Source: Chitinibacter sp046530675
GTDB lineage: Bacteria > Pseudomonadota > Gammaproteobacteria > Burkholderiales > Chitinibacteraceae
DNA: 64,000 nucleotides
Direction of reading: 5' to 3'
NCBI RefSeq assembly: GCF_046530675.1
Contig: NZ_CP172558.1
Location: 2,604,001 to 2,668,000, forward strand
Shown: positions 1 to 10,418 of the stretch, in pieces
Position numbering within the stretch: the stretch's first letter is position 1
Layout of the letters: each line of letters opens with the position of its first letter
Notes under the pieces: generated by a model
The model's database searches: none
Seen by the model: the letters and a program-made list of their open reading frames with translations, nothing else
What the model was told of the DNA's origin: nothing
Program-made: the position numbers and the translations under genes

Positions 1-871
1 AGTCGCCGTGCATCGCTGCGGCTTTAAAACCTTCCATTTTCAGCCATTCAGCGACTTCATCGGCAGAGAGCTTCGTGGCCGTAAAAATAATTGACTGTTG
101 GCCTTCGTTTTTCTTCAGCAGCGCAGCAACGAGTTTCTGTTTGTGCTCGTAGCCATCTGCGTAATGTACAGACTGGGCAATTTGCGCTTGCATCGTGGCC
201 TGTGGCGCCATTTCAACCAGTTTTGGCGAACGCAGCATTGGGCCGGCGAAACGCTGAACTGATTCTGTCAACGTGGCAGAGAACAACGCAGTTTGGCGCT
301 CTTTTGGCAGCTGATCAACAATCGCTTCGACTTCGTCGATAAAGCCCATGTCGAGCATACGGTCTGCTTCGTCCAGCACCAGCAATTCCATACGACGGAA
401 ATCGATACGGCCGCTGCGCAGCAAGTCAGTCAGACGACCTGGTGTGGCCACCAAGACTTCGTAAGGCTGCGCCAGCATTTTGTTTTGTACTGGGTATGGC
501 ACGCCGCCAACGACGGTCACGACTTTGCAACGCGGGATTTTGCGGCACAATTCAGTTGCAACTTTGGAAACCTGTTCAGCCAATTCACGCGTTGGCGTCA
601 AAACCAGAATACGTGGGCCACGTGCGTGGTGAGTCGATTCTTTAGTCAGGCGATGCAGAGCTGGGAGCAGGAAAGCGGCTGTTTTACCGGTACCTGTTTG
701 TGCTGAAGCCATAATGTCATGGCCAGCGAGGATTTCCGGAATAGCAGCAGCTTGAATCGGTGTGGGTTTGGTAAAGCCTTGAGCTTCCAGAACTTCAGTA
801 ATTTGGGGTGCAAGGCCTAAGGTTACGAATTCATTAGGCGTGTCTGTAGCGGTAGCAGCGGTATGCGACAT
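1..871 (-). CDS. DEAD-box ATP-dependent RNA helicase (C-terminus outside window)
   Basis: Partial gene, read leftwards off the window edge; about 290 residues are visible. The product unwinds RNA duplexes with ATP and would act in ribosome assembly or mRNA turnover. The visible motifs are in order: Q motif ending PTPIQ, Walker A AQTGTGKT, PTRELAEQ (Ia), VLDEADRML (II), LFSATL (III) and the beginning of the second RecA domain (SIIFTATK, MHGD). The start ATG at 869-871 is preceded by AAGGA at normal distance. The N-terminus is short, as in RhlE-like enzymes, but without the C-terminal tail I cannot assign it to RhlE, SrmB or another subfamily. A promoter about 160 bases upstream gives it a long leader, which is common for cold-inducible helicases (inference). 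Confidence 0.93.
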   Translation of the reverse strand, partial: MSHTAATATDTPNEFVTLGLAPQITEVLEAQGFTKPTPIQAAAIPEILAGHDIMASAQTGTGKTAAFLLPALHRLTKESTHHARGPRILVLTPTRELAEQVSKVATELCRKIPRCKVVTVVGGVPYPVQNKMLAQPYEVLVATPGRLTDLLRSGRIDFRRMELLVLDEADRMLDMGFIDEVEAIVDQLPKERQTALFSATLTESVQRFAGPMLRSPKLVEMAPQATMQAQIAQSVHYADGYEHKQKLVAALLKKNEGQQSIIFTATKLSADEVAEWLKMEGFKAAAMHGD

Positions 872-1022
872 GTTGGCAGTCCTTGTGGTGGGGCTGGGAT
901 CAATCACCAGCACAACATCGACGCCAACCAGGAACAACCGCTAATCACAACTACTAGTGCGGGAATAAGGTCAGAGGCGATGAGATCGATAAGAATGTGT
1001 GAAATCAAGCACACAAGCGAAG

Positions 1023-1058
1023 GGGGCGAATTATGCCAACTTGTTGCAAATAATGCAA
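1023..1058 (-). promoter_or_regulatory. Promoter of the DEAD-box helicase gene
   Basis: On the minus strand a -35 TTGCAT (1053-1058) is followed after exactly 17 bases by a -10 CATAAT (1030-1035). This predicts a start near 1023 and an untranslated leader of about 150 bases. The rest of the 872-1180 gap holds no ORF that I can support. Confidence 0.55.
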
Positions 1059-1114
1059 CACCCAGAATTGAAAATATTGAAATTACATTTGCTTGCTGCT
1101 AGGCGGGCGGCAGC

Positions 1115-1146
1115 TATAAAAACTGCAGGATTTCAAGTCCTTGCAG
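1115..1146 (-). terminator. Second, weaker terminator downstream of adhE
   Basis: Minus-strand hairpin with arms at 1138-1146 and 1123-1130 (one bulged base) followed by TTTTTAT. It lies behind the main adhE terminator, so the two form a tandem that protects the helicase promoter region from readthrough. Confidence 0.5.
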
Positions 1147-1180
1147 TATGGGGAACTTTGCCCAACAGGTTGGCTTTCAT

Positions 1181-1206
1181 GAAAAAGCCCCGAATCAATC
1201 GGGGCT
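1181..1206 (-). terminator. Intrinsic terminator of adhE
   Basis: Perfect 8-bp stem (1186-1193 with 1199-1206), 5-base loop, followed on the minus strand by TTTTTC. It lies 20 bases past the adhE stop codon. Confidence 0.85.
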
Positions 1207-1225
1207 CATCTGGTGGTTTAATTCA

Positions 1226-3835
1226 TTACTGTCCGTAGGTTTCTTTATATTCGCGGCCGTAATAGCTGTCGAGCAAGACCTGCTTCAACTCGCTGATCAG
1301 TGGGAAGCGCGGGTTGGCACCGGTACACTGATCATCGAACGCCTCTTCGGCAATCCGATCCACTTTGGCCAGGAAGTCAGCTTCATTAACGCCTGCGTCT
1401 TTGATTGACATCGGGATATTGAGCTCGCCTTTGAGTGAATCAACCCAGGCAATCAATGCCGCCACTTTCTGATCGTCGTTTTTGCCTGGCAAGCCGAGAT
1501 GTTCGGCAATGTCGGCGTAACGGCATTTCGCTTGCGGACGGTCGTACTGACTAAATGCGGTTTGCTTGGTCGGGATGTCCACTGCGTTGTAACGGATCAC
1601 ATTGCTGATCAGCAGGGCATTGGCCAGACCGTGCGCCAGATGGAACTCGGCACCGATTTTGTGCGCCATTGAATGACATACGCCAAGGAAGGCATTGGCA
1701 AATGCGATGCCGGCAATGGTTGCTGCATTGTGAACGCCTTCGCGCGCTTTTGGATCATTTGCGCCATTTGCATATGAAGACGGCAGATATTGCTTGAGCA
1801 GTTTCAATGCTTGCAATGCTTGTGGATCGCTGTATTCATTCGCCAGCACTGAAACATAAGCTTCCAGAGCATGTGTTACTGCATCGATCCCGCCAAAGGC
1901 TGTCAGCGATTTCGGCATGTTCATGACCAGATTCGAATCAACAATCGCCATATTGGGCGTCAATTCGTAATCGGCGATAGGATATTTCATGCCGGTTTTT
2001 TCATCGGTCACCACCGCAAATGGCGTTACTTCAGAACCAGTACCTGACGTTGTTGGGATGGCGATTAATTCAGCTTTAATGCCCATTTTCGGGAATTTAT
2101 AGATACGTTTACGAATATCCATAAAGCGCAAAGCCAGATCTTCAAAGGCGACTTCCGGGTGCTCGTACATCACCCACATGATTTTCGCCGCATCCATTGG
2201 CGAGCCGCCGCCAAGTGCGATGATCACATCGGGCTTGAAGCTATTGAGCATCGCCACCCCTTTACGCACCACGGCCAGTGTTGGATCCGCTTCAACTTCG
2301 TAGAAAACTTCAACTTCAAGGCCGTTCTGTTTCAGAATATGGATAGTTTCATCGACATAACCGTTGTTGAACAAGTAACGGTCAGTCACGATGGCTGCGC
2401 GTTTTTTGCTTGATAGTTCTTCCAGTGCCACTGACAGGCTGCCGCGGCGGAAATAAATGCTTTTCGGTAGTTTATGCCACAACATGTTTTCGGCTCGCTT
2501 GGCGACAGTTTTCTTGTTGATCAAGTGTTTCGGTCCGACGTTCTCGGAAATCGAGTTGCCACCCCAAGAACCACAGCCCAAAGTCAGTGACGGTGCGAGT
2601 TTGAAGTTATACAAGTCACCAATACCGCCTTGCGATGATGGCGTATTAATCAAAATCCGCGCGGTTTTCATTTTGTCGCCAAAGTAGGCAATGCGCTCGC
2701 CTTGCAAATCCTGGTCGGTGTAGAGCGATGAAGTGTGGCCAATCCCGCCCAGTGCGACCAAAGCCTCTGCTTTATGTACGGCATCGAAGAAGTCTTTAGC
2801 GCGGTACATGGCCAGGGTAGGGGAGAGCTTTTCATGGGCGAAAGCTTCTTCTTCACCCACCGATGCCACTTCACCAATTAGCACTTTGGTGTATGGCGGC
2901 ACTTTAATTCCCGCCATATCGGCGATTTTCAGCGCAGATTGGCCGACGATATTGGCGTTCAAGCCGCCATCAACCAGAATCACCTTACGAACCGCTTCAG
3001 TTTCTTTCTTGCTCAGAATGTAGCCACCGTTGCTGTTAAAACGCTCTTTGACCTGATCGTAAATACTGTCAACGATAATGACCGATTGTTCGGAAGCACA
3101 CACAACGCCATTGTCGAACGTTTTTGACATCAGAATCGATGCAACTGCACGTTTGATATCCGCAGTTTCGTCGATTACAACGGGGGTATTGCCCGCACCG
3201 ACACCAATGGCGGGCTTTCCAGAGCTATACGCTGCGCGAACCATGCCTGGGCCACCAGTGGCCAAGATCAGATTCAGGTCAGGGTGTTTCATCAAATGAT
3301 TCGACAATTCAACTGTAGGTTCATCGATCCAGCCGATAATGTCGCGTGGTGCCCCAGCCGAAACGGCGGCTTCCAAGACCAGACGAGCTGCTTCGCAAGT
3401 CGATTTGCGCGCACGTGGATGTGGGCTAAAGATAATGCCGTTGCGAGTTTTCAGGGCGATCAGTGCTTTGAAAATGGCTGTTGAAGTTGGATTTGTTGTG
3501 GGGACGATACCGCAGATAATCCCGATCGGCTCTGCAATGGTCATCGTGCCAAACGCGTCATCCACCGACAAAATGCCGCAAGTTTTTTCATTTTTGTAGG
3601 CGTTGTAGATGTATTCGGAAGCAAAGTGATTTTTGATGACTTTATCTTCCACGATACCCATACCGGTTTCAGCGACCGCCATTTTAGACAAAGGCAAACG
3701 CGCATCCGCAGCCGCAAGAGCCGCTACACGGAAAATCTCATCAACTTGCTGCTGAGAAAACGTTGAAAACAGCTGCTGTGCTTTTTTGACACGAGCCACC
3801 AGTGCGTCGAGTTCTTGAACATTAGTAACGGTCAT
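1226..3835 (-). CDS. adhE: Bifunctional acetaldehyde-CoA / alcohol dehydrogenase
   Basis: Reduces acetyl-CoA to acetaldehyde and then ethanol, regenerating NAD+ during anaerobic growth. Family members assemble into cytoplasmic filaments (spirosomes). The 869 residues match the usual fused length. The N-terminal aldehyde dehydrogenase half (about 1-440) carries the catalytic cysteine in GVVCASEQS. The C-terminal iron-dependent alcohol dehydrogenase half (about 450-869) carries GGGSPMDAAK for NAD and the metal-binding histidines in HALEAY and GVCHSMAHKIGA. I chose the ATG at 3833-3835 because AGGAG lies 8 bases upstream; a longer reading from 3856 lacks this. It is transcribed alone. A weak FNR-like box lies about 190 bases upstream, fitting oxygen control, and PflB, its acetyl-CoA supplier, is also in this window. 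Confidence 0.97.
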   Translation of the reverse strand: MTVTNVQELDALVARVKKAQQLFSTFSQQQVDEIFRVAALAAADARLPLSKMAVAETGMGIVEDKVIKNHFASEYIYNAYKNEKTCGILSVDDAFGTMTIAEPIGIICGIVPTTNPTSTAIFKALIALKTRNGIIFSPHPRARKSTCEAARLVLEAAVSAGAPRDIIGWIDEPTVELSNHLMKHPDLNLILATGGPGMVRAAYSSGKPAIGVGAGNTPVVIDETADIKRAVASILMSKTFDNGVVCASEQSVIIVDSIYDQVKERFNSNGGYILSKKETEAVRKVILVDGGLNANIVGQSALKIADMAGIKVPPYTKVLIGEVASVGEEEAFAHEKLSPTLAMYRAKDFFDAVHKAEALVALGGIGHTSSLYTDQDLQGERIAYFGDKMKTARILINTPSSQGGIGDLYNFKLAPSLTLGCGSWGGNSISENVGPKHLINKKTVAKRAENMLWHKLPKSIYFRRGSLSVALEELSSKKRAAIVTDRYLFNNGYVDETIHILKQNGLEVEVFYEVEADPTLAVVRKGVAMLNSFKPDVIIALGGGSPMDAAKIMWVMYEHPEVAFEDLALRFMDIRKRIYKFPKMGIKAELIAIPTTSGTGSEVTPFAVVTDEKTGMKYPIADYELTPNMAIVDSNLVMNMPKSLTAFGGIDAVTHALEAYVSVLANEYSDPQALQALKLLKQYLPSSYANGANDPKAREGVHNAATIAGIAFANAFLGVCHSMAHKIGAEFHLAHGLANALLISNVIRYNAVDIPTKQTAFSQYDRPQAKCRYADIAEHLGLPGKNDDQKVAALIAWVDSLKGELNIPMSIKDAGVNEADFLAKVDRIAEEAFDDQCTGANPRFPLISELKQVLLDSYYGREYKETYGQ

Positions 3836-4020
3836 TGTGCTGCTCCTGACTTCCAAATAAATTGGTGATGAATGGGTATCTTATCGGTCAAATCTGGCAC
3901 GCTTTGCTTAGCGGGTTTTGTTTAAATATCATCTTGATAATCAACAAATTGCTATAGGCACAGCGCTAGATGTGCTTTTTTTCGATGAAAGTATCTTATC
4001 GGCAGTATGCGAAATGAAAA

Positions 4021-4034
4021 TTGATCTTGCTCAG
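4021..4034. promoter_or_regulatory. Possible FNR-type site upstream of adhE
   Basis: TTGAT-N4-CTCAG matches the FNR/ANR consensus (TTGAT-N4-ATCAA) at 8 of 10 defined bases. It is about 190 bases from the adhE start. Regulation by oxygen is expected for adhE, but an 8/10 match can occur by chance. Confidence 0.25.
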
Positions 4035-4063
4035 GTTTTTGTTAGCTTCTTGCCGTTAATTCG

Positions 4064-4079
4064 CATAATGTGCATTATG
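4064..4079. promoter_or_regulatory. Inverted repeat CATAATG-TG-CATTATG, operator-like
   Basis: Perfect 7-bp arms with a 2-base centre between adhE and the unknown membrane-protein gene. The size and spacing are those of a dimeric repressor site; the protein that would bind is unknown. Confidence 0.25.
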
Positions 4080-4278
4080 TTAAGTAATGCAAGAAAACGA
4101 AGAAGAAAATATTTTCAACCTACATATAAAAACCCACACAAAGCCGGCTTTACCGTCAGACATGGCCTGATGCTCTGGTAGTGCTTTGGCGACTAGCCGC
4201 AATACAGTGCTGGCGCGCTGGGCGGACTGCCGCCAAAACCGCAAACCACCCTCGCTTTGCTCTATTACCTAGTTATGC

Positions 4279-5061
4279 TCAATTAGACATTGAGCTTTTG
4301 ATGCTCAGGCACTTGTGGTATTCATTTGAAACGCTAGCGTAGGCGTCCCTTATTGATTGGTTTGAATTATGACGCTGTGCAACTCTAATAGACTCTCGTT
4401 GCTCTTCAAGATGATCGCAATTCGCAGCTCTTCGATCGACTTTTTGCGAACCCATTGAAACAACATTTTCAGGCTGTGAATCTGCTTGTTGCTGGGCTTC
4501 ATGCTTGTAGCGATGTGTGAGCGCATCGGATACAGCAACATCGGCAGAACTTAGCATTTTGTCGGTTTTAAAGCCTTTTGAGGCGCATGTTTCAGTCTGA
4601 TAAACCGCCCTGCCATTGCCATCAATACACTTACGCGGCTGGCCGTTTGCGTAATCAGAGCGGTCAACCGATGTTTGTTGCTTAGGCCGAGCTTGTTCGG
4701 CGTATTGGATTTGCTGAGGCTCGTTTTCTGCTGGCGTGTTAGCGGTGTTCTGGCTGTCCAGCGCTTGCTCATATTGTTCTTGAGAAACTTCGACGCCATT
4801 GATGCGGTAAATCTGGCGGTTTGCTTCGGCTTCGAGTGCGGCTTGTTCTGCTAGATATTTGGGATCAATCCGAGTCATGGTGATCGTGGTACCGTCAATC
4901 GTCATTGTGTAATGAGGCAAATGATCGTTGGTATACGCATAAATGAGTAAGGCTGAAGTGATGCAGCACGCTATCAGTAGAAATGGGATTTTGCGCGCTG
5001 GCTGGCGGTGGGTGTGGTACGGGTTCTCAAGGTCGAAATTATCCATGTGAAATAGTGTCAT
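4279..5061 (-). CDS. Unknown single-pass membrane protein with DUF4124-like C-terminal part
   Basis: Protein of 260 residues that I cannot assign with certainty. One hydrophobic segment at about 25-43 follows a short charged N-terminus, so most of the chain should lie in the periplasm. Residues about 60-140 are rich in Q, A and E and probably extended or coiled. Around 150-165 the pattern KCIDGNGRAVYQTETC resembles the short DUF4124 module, in which a conserved cysteine pair follows an YxC-type strand. The C-terminus has two more cysteines (NCDHL, HKCLS). Neither candidate start (5061, or the ATG six codons later at 5046) has a strong ribosome site. It stands alone on the minus strand. Function unknown. 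Confidence 0.6.
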   Translation of the reverse strand: MTLFHMDNFDLENPYHTHRQPARKIPFLLIACCITSALLIYAYTNDHLPHYTMTIDGTTITMTRIDPKYLAEQAALEAEANRQIYRINGVEVSQEQYEQALDSQNTANTPAENEPQQIQYAEQARPKQQTSVDRSDYANGQPRKCIDGNGRAVYQTETCASKGFKTDKMLSSADVAVSDALTHRYKHEAQQQADSQPENVVSMGSQKVDRRAANCDHLEEQRESIRVAQRHNSNQSIRDAYASVSNEYHKCLSIKSSMSN

Positions 5062-5125
5062 CAGTTTGGTTTAAGCAAACTAAGGGCTTTCAGATGGTAT
5101 GTCAATGGTGCTTGGCAGGTGCGAG

Positions 5126-5335
5126 TTACAGCGTCTCAGTCACGGTCTGAGCTAATCCATCGATTTTTGGTACTGGTCCGACGCTGGGCAGGCTGCATAT
5201 GGCAAAAAACGGTTTGATGTTTGTGTATTCAACCTTGGCAACGCAATCCGAAATATAAGTGACCTTGTATCCGGCCTTAATCAACCCATCGCTGCTGATT
5301 TGCAGATGCAAAGAATTCAGCTGAATTTGGGTCAT
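5126..5335 (-). CDS. Small hypothetical protein (69 aa), translationally coupled to the protease
   Basis: Its ATG overlaps the protease stop codon by one base (TAATG), the classic arrangement for coupled re-initiation, which is the main reason to call it real. The 69 residues contain two cysteines and no membrane segment or known motif. The first half alternates like beta strands. If expressed, it is made in proportion to the upstream membrane-anchored aspartic protease, so a partner, inhibitor or substrate role is conceivable, but this is speculation. Confidence 0.45.
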   Translation of the reverse strand: MTQIQLNSLHLQISSDGLIKAGYKVTYISDCVAKVEYTNIKPFFAICSLPSVGPVPKIDGLAQTVTETL

Positions 5336-5823
5336 TAACGCGTTGCAGGTTTAATCAGCATTTCATTGCCATTGATCTGAATGTCAAAATGCTGCAGCAC
5401 ATTCATTCCCAGTAGCGCAGTGCCACCGAGCTCAGGGACGACGATTGCCCCGACCTGATTCAGCTGAGTTCCGCCCAGGGTCATTTCATCAATGGTCGTC
5501 AGGTAAGCATTGGCCATGCCATTAGCCGTTTGCGTATTTACTGACTGGCCGCGTGGTAGCTTCAGTTGGCGTGCCAGTGATTCTTCGAGCGTTACACTAC
5601 TCGCTCCGGTATCAATCAGAAAAACGACAGCTTGGCCATTCAGGCTGCCATTAATCCGAAAATGTCCGTCGCGCGAGCGTTTAAGTCGCAACTGCTCGGT
5701 GGCGTTGACGGTGATTTGCATGGCTTTGGTGCGCTGGGGTTGCAATACCAGCGTATTAAATGACCAGTAAATCACGGCCATGACCAGTAACCAGAGAATA
5801 ACAATCGAGCTTGTGGAACGCAA
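5335..5823 (-). CDS. Membrane-anchored retropepsin-like aspartic protease (clan AA)
   Basis: A 162-residue protein of the bacterial clan AA aspartic protease type (TIGR02281-like). An N-terminal transmembrane segment (about 6-24) anchors a periplasmic domain. The catalytic motif DTGASS begins at Asp71, and the second conserved element LLGMNVL lies at about 137-143, as in retropepsins that dimerise to build the active site. The start is a TTG at 5821-5823 with GGAGG five bases upstream; the nearby ATG at 5834-5836 is out of frame. Substrates are unknown for this family in most bacteria. The downstream 69-residue ORF overlaps its stop codon. Confidence 0.85.
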   Translation of the reverse strand: MRSTSSIVILWLLVMAVIYWSFNTLVLQPQRTKAMQITVNATEQLRLKRSRDGHFRINGSLNGQAVVFLIDTGASSVTLEESLARQLKLPRGQSVNTQTANGMANAYLTTIDEMTLGGTQLNQVGAIVVPELGGTALLGMNVLQHFDIQINGNEMLIKPATR

Positions 5824-5882
5824 AATACCTCCCCATTGTATTGCTCTGAAAATAATGTATTACTTGGGTTTTGTGGCAATAC

Positions 5883-7781
<1,899 letters not shown>

Positions 7782-7855
7782 TGGGCGATTTTAACAGAAG
7801 CTGGCGATGCAGCCGTTTTGATGGCGGAATAAAGCGGCAAGTAATATGAAGCTAT

Positions 7856-7919
7856 GGGTATTGCCATACGAAACTTATTCAGTATGGCTTTCAAGTAAAT
7901 ACCATGCAGGGTATTGATC
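7856..7919. repeat. GGGTATTGC-family repeat pair
   Basis: Two copies in direct orientation (7856-7865 and 7909-7918) frame an imperfect hairpin (CCATAC/GTATGG) between the ABC-F gene and pgpA. It is one of the intergenic elements described under findings. Confidence 0.45.
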
Positions 7920-8430
7920 AAAGAAAAGCCGAGAATAGCAGTAATGGCACGATGGCAAAGACTGCAGCGATCAGATCGTCAAGCATGACGCCCAGCCCGC
8001 CTTTGACCTGCTGGTCAAACCAGCGGATTGGCCAGGGTTTCACGATATCGAAGAAACGAAACAGCACAAAAGCCAGCAGCCAGCCTAGCGGTGTGGCTGG
8101 CGCAAAACACAGCACCATCAGCATTGCAACGATTTCGTCAAAAACGATCCCGCCATAATCGCTGACGCCCAGTGTGCGCCCAGTGACTTCGCAGACCCAG
8201 ATTCCCAGCGCAAACAGCGGAATGCAGAAGGAAAAAATGACCGGGTTGGGCAGCATGATTTGCAGCAGCGCAAAAATCGGCAGCGCAACCAGCGTTCCCC
8301 AGGTGCCTGGCGCTTTTTTGGCCAGTCCGGCGCCAAAGCCAAAAGCCAGCATATGAGCCGGATTTTGGCGCAGAAAAGCCCAGTCGGGGGCGATTTTGAG
8401 CGAAGTGGATTGTTTCGTGGCTGCTGACAT
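7918..8430 (-). CDS. pgpA: Phosphatidylglycerophosphatase A
   Basis: Inner-membrane enzyme that dephosphorylates phosphatidylglycerophosphate to phosphatidylglycerol. With the ATG at 8428-8430 it has 170 residues, close to the usual 172. A TTG at 8487 would overlap thiL by 20 bases and add an unconserved tail, so I prefer the ATG. Conserved features are FGAGLAKKAPGTWGT near the N-terminus, YGGIVFDEIVAM in the middle and several hydrophobic segments. It is the last gene of the nrdR-rib-nusB-thiL cluster, as in many proteobacteria. Confidence 0.93.
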   Translation of the reverse strand: MSAATKQSTSLKIAPDWAFLRQNPAHMLAFGFGAGLAKKAPGTWGTLVALPIFALLQIMLPNPVIFSFCIPLFALGIWVCEVTGRTLGVSDYGGIVFDEIVAMLMVLCFAPATPLGWLLAFVLFRFFDIVKPWPIRWFDQQVKGGLGVMLDDLIAAVFAIVPLLLFSAFL

Positions 8431-8467
8431 GGACACTTTTTGACCAAGGTTTTGGGGTTGAAGGGAT

Positions 8468-9427
8468 TTATGTTCTGAAATGATCAAAACCGCCCAAGGT
8501 TAATGCCAGTGCCTGATTTTGGGTATCGAGAAACTGGATTGAGGGCTGGGTCGTGGCAACAATCTGCCCGATGCGGCTGATGGCCATCCCCTGCTCTGCT
8601 GCAATTTTTTGCAACTTATTGCGCGCCGATACGGGTGCGGTAAAACACAGCTCGTAATCGTCGCCGCCAGCCAATTTGGCCTCTAAGGCGAGCTCTGCAG
8701 GTAAATGAATCAGTTGCTCGGCTGGCGGCACCTGATCGACAAAAACCACTGCACCGCAGTGGGATCGATTGCAAATATGCCGCAAATCACCGGCCAGACC
8801 ATCGGAAATATCGAGCGCAGCATGAGCCAGATGCGCAATCGCCTGACCAAAAGCCACGCGGGGCTGGGGCAGATCGAGTCGCAAATCGCATTGTTTAAAC
8901 ACATCTTGCGGCAATGTGACTCGCCCGCTGCGATGCATGACCGCTGCTGCAGCGCCACCCAATGGGCCGGACACCCAGATATCGTCATCCGTTTTTGCAC
9001 CGCTGCGCAGCATGGCCTGACCACGTGGCACTTCACCGGCGATCTGGATTGCAATCGTCAAGGGGCCGCGCGTGGTGTCGCCACCAACAAGTTCGACCTG
9101 ATGTTCATTGGCCAAGGCGAATATCCCGCGGCTAAATGCCGCGAGCCATTCTTCATTGACTTCGGGTAATGCAATCGACAGTGTAAACCAGCTTGGTTTG
9201 GCACCCATCGCCGCCAGATCGGACAGATTGACCGCCAGACATTTATGTCCCAGTCGTTCCGGATCCGCGTCTGGAAAAAAATGCCGCCCGGCGACGAGCA
9301 TATCGGTCGATACCGCCAACTGATTCCCAGCACTGATGCTCAGCAAAGCGGCATCGTCGCCGATACCCAAATCAGCTCTGGGGGTCGGACGAGTGAAATA
9401 CTGCCTGATCAGGTCAAACTCGTTCAT
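8468..9427 (-). CDS. thiL: Thiamine-monophosphate kinase
   Basis: Phosphorylates thiamine monophosphate to the active cofactor thiamine diphosphate. The protein has the PurM-like fold, with N-terminal motif GIGDDAALL, STDMLVAGRHF and, in the C-terminal half, ALDISDGLAGDL and GGDDYELCF. The start ATG at 9425-9427 gives 319 residues; a TTG three codons upstream is possible. It begins 9 bases after the nusB stop and is followed by pgpA, the usual order. Confidence 0.95.
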   Translation of the reverse strand: MNEFDLIRQYFTRPTPRADLGIGDDAALLSISAGNQLAVSTDMLVAGRHFFPDADPERLGHKCLAVNLSDLAAMGAKPSWFTLSIALPEVNEEWLAAFSRGIFALANEHQVELVGGDTTRGPLTIAIQIAGEVPRGQAMLRSGAKTDDDIWVSGPLGGAAAAVMHRSGRVTLPQDVFKQCDLRLDLPQPRVAFGQAIAHLAHAALDISDGLAGDLRHICNRSHCGAVVFVDQVPPAEQLIHLPAELALEAKLAGGDDYELCFTAPVSARNKLQKIAAEQGMAISRIGQIVATTQPSIQFLDTQNQALALTLGGFDHFRT

Positions 9428-9436
9428 TCGTGGCAA

Positions 9437-9925
9437 TCAGCCTTGGCGTTTGGCACGAATCGCGGCAAATTCTTCGCCACGCACCAGCTCGGCTAACTTG
9501 TCGAGCACGCCATTGACAAAGCGATGACCGTCCGAGCCGCCGTAGGTTTTGGTCAGCTCGATCGCTTCGTTGATAATCACCGGATACGGTGTTTCCGGCA
9601 TTGAGATGATTTCAAAAGCGCCGGTATACAGCACTGCCAGCTCTACGGTGCTGACTTCTTCCAGCGGACGGTCAACGTGCGGCTCAAGCGCTTTGGTCAA
9701 GCTGGCAGCATCCTTGATCACGCCAAACAGAATCGCGCGGTACAGGTTGGCATCAGCTTTGGTGAAATACGTGCTGCTGCCGCGTAAATACTGGTCGATG
9801 TTATGAACGGTATCTTGACTCATCAGATATTGATAAACGCCCTGCACGGCAAATTCGCGCGCACGACGGCGAGCGGATTTCATCGGTGGTTTTTTAGCTG
9901 CTGGAGGTTTTTGTTCTTCGGTCAT
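9437..9925 (-). CDS. nusB: Transcription antitermination factor NusB
   Basis: All-helical RNA-binding protein of 162 residues that, with NusE (ribosomal protein S10), binds boxA in rRNA operons and prevents termination. A basic N-terminus (KSARRRAREFAVQGVYQYL) is followed by the conserved C-terminal pattern YPVIINEAIELTKTYGG and HRFVNGVLDKLA. Its ATG overlaps the ribH stop codon (ATGA), so the two are translationally coupled. The first 15 residues, rich in K and P, are a little longer than in Escherichia coli. Confidence 0.96.
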   Translation of the reverse strand: MTEEQKPPAAKKPPMKSARRRAREFAVQGVYQYLMSQDTVHNIDQYLRGSSTYFTKADANLYRAILFGVIKDAASLTKALEPHVDRPLEEVSTVELAVLYTGAFEIISMPETPYPVIINEAIELTKTYGGSDGHRFVNGVLDKLAELVRGEEFAAIRAKRQG

Positions 9926-10392
9926 GCTTGTAATGCCTTTACTAAATTGGCGGTTTCTACCGCAACACGCGCGGCTTCGCGCGCTTTTTCGACGACCCGT
10001 ACTTCGGCCTGTTCATCGTTTTCAGTGGTCAAAATGCAATTGGCAATCGGCAAACCCGAATCGAGTGTCACGCGTGTGACGCCAGCGCCTGATTCATTGG
10101 CAACCAATTCAAAATGGTAAGTTTCGCCACGGATAATCGCACCCAGTGCAATCAGCGCATCAAAGCGCTCGCTGACTGCCATCGTTTGCAACACCACTGG
10201 AATTTCGAGTGCGCCAGCAACGCTGCTGAGCAAAATGTCTTGTGGTGCTACGCCTAACTTGATTAGCTCATCTAGGCAGTTATCACGTAAGCCTTCGCAA
10301 ACCGGCGTGTTAAAACGGCTCATGACGACGCCGATCCGCAAGCCCTGACCTGCCAGATTGGGTTTAATCTGCGCGATGCCTTCGATACTCAT
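9922..10392 (-). CDS. ribH: 6,7-dimethyl-8-ribityllumazine synthase
   Basis: Condenses 5-amino-6-ribitylaminouracil with 3,4-dihydroxybutanone 4-phosphate, the penultimate step of riboflavin synthesis. The 156 residues have the family pattern: RIGVVMSRFN near the start, GALEIPVVLQ, ALGAIIRGETYHFE with the catalytic histidine, and the C-terminal GVLT-like strand here as NCILTTENDEQA. It lies between ribB and nusB and overlaps nusB by four bases. Confidence 0.97.
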   Translation of the reverse strand: MSIEGIAQIKPNLAGQGLRIGVVMSRFNTPVCEGLRDNCLDELIKLGVAPQDILLSSVAGALEIPVVLQTMAVSERFDALIALGAIIRGETYHFELVANESGAGVTRVTLDSGLPIANCILTTENDEQAEVRVVEKAREAARVAVETANLVKALQA

Positions 10393-10418
10393 GGGTTTTT
10401 ATCCTTATATTGATTCGA

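Larger units (their letters stand above)
3836..4278. other. Intergenic region upstream of adhE, no supported gene
   Basis: This 443-base gap holds the adhE promoter region and the 3' side of the 260-residue unknown gene. It contains a FNR-like sequence (TTGAT-CTTG-CTCAG, 4021-4034) and a short perfect inverted repeat (4064-4079). An 87-codon plus-strand frame at 3918-4181 has no convincing ribosome site and no recognisable family, so I do not call it. The stretch 4190-4270 is GC-rich and unexplained. Confidence 0.5.

Noticed and set aside
3930..3946. TTGATAATCAA upstream of adhE as FNR site
   Set aside because: The half-sites are right but the spacer is one base instead of four.
3918..4181. 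87-codon plus-strand frame upstream of adhE
   Set aside because: It has no ribosome site, a composition unlike neighbours and no known family; it is more likely regulatory DNA.
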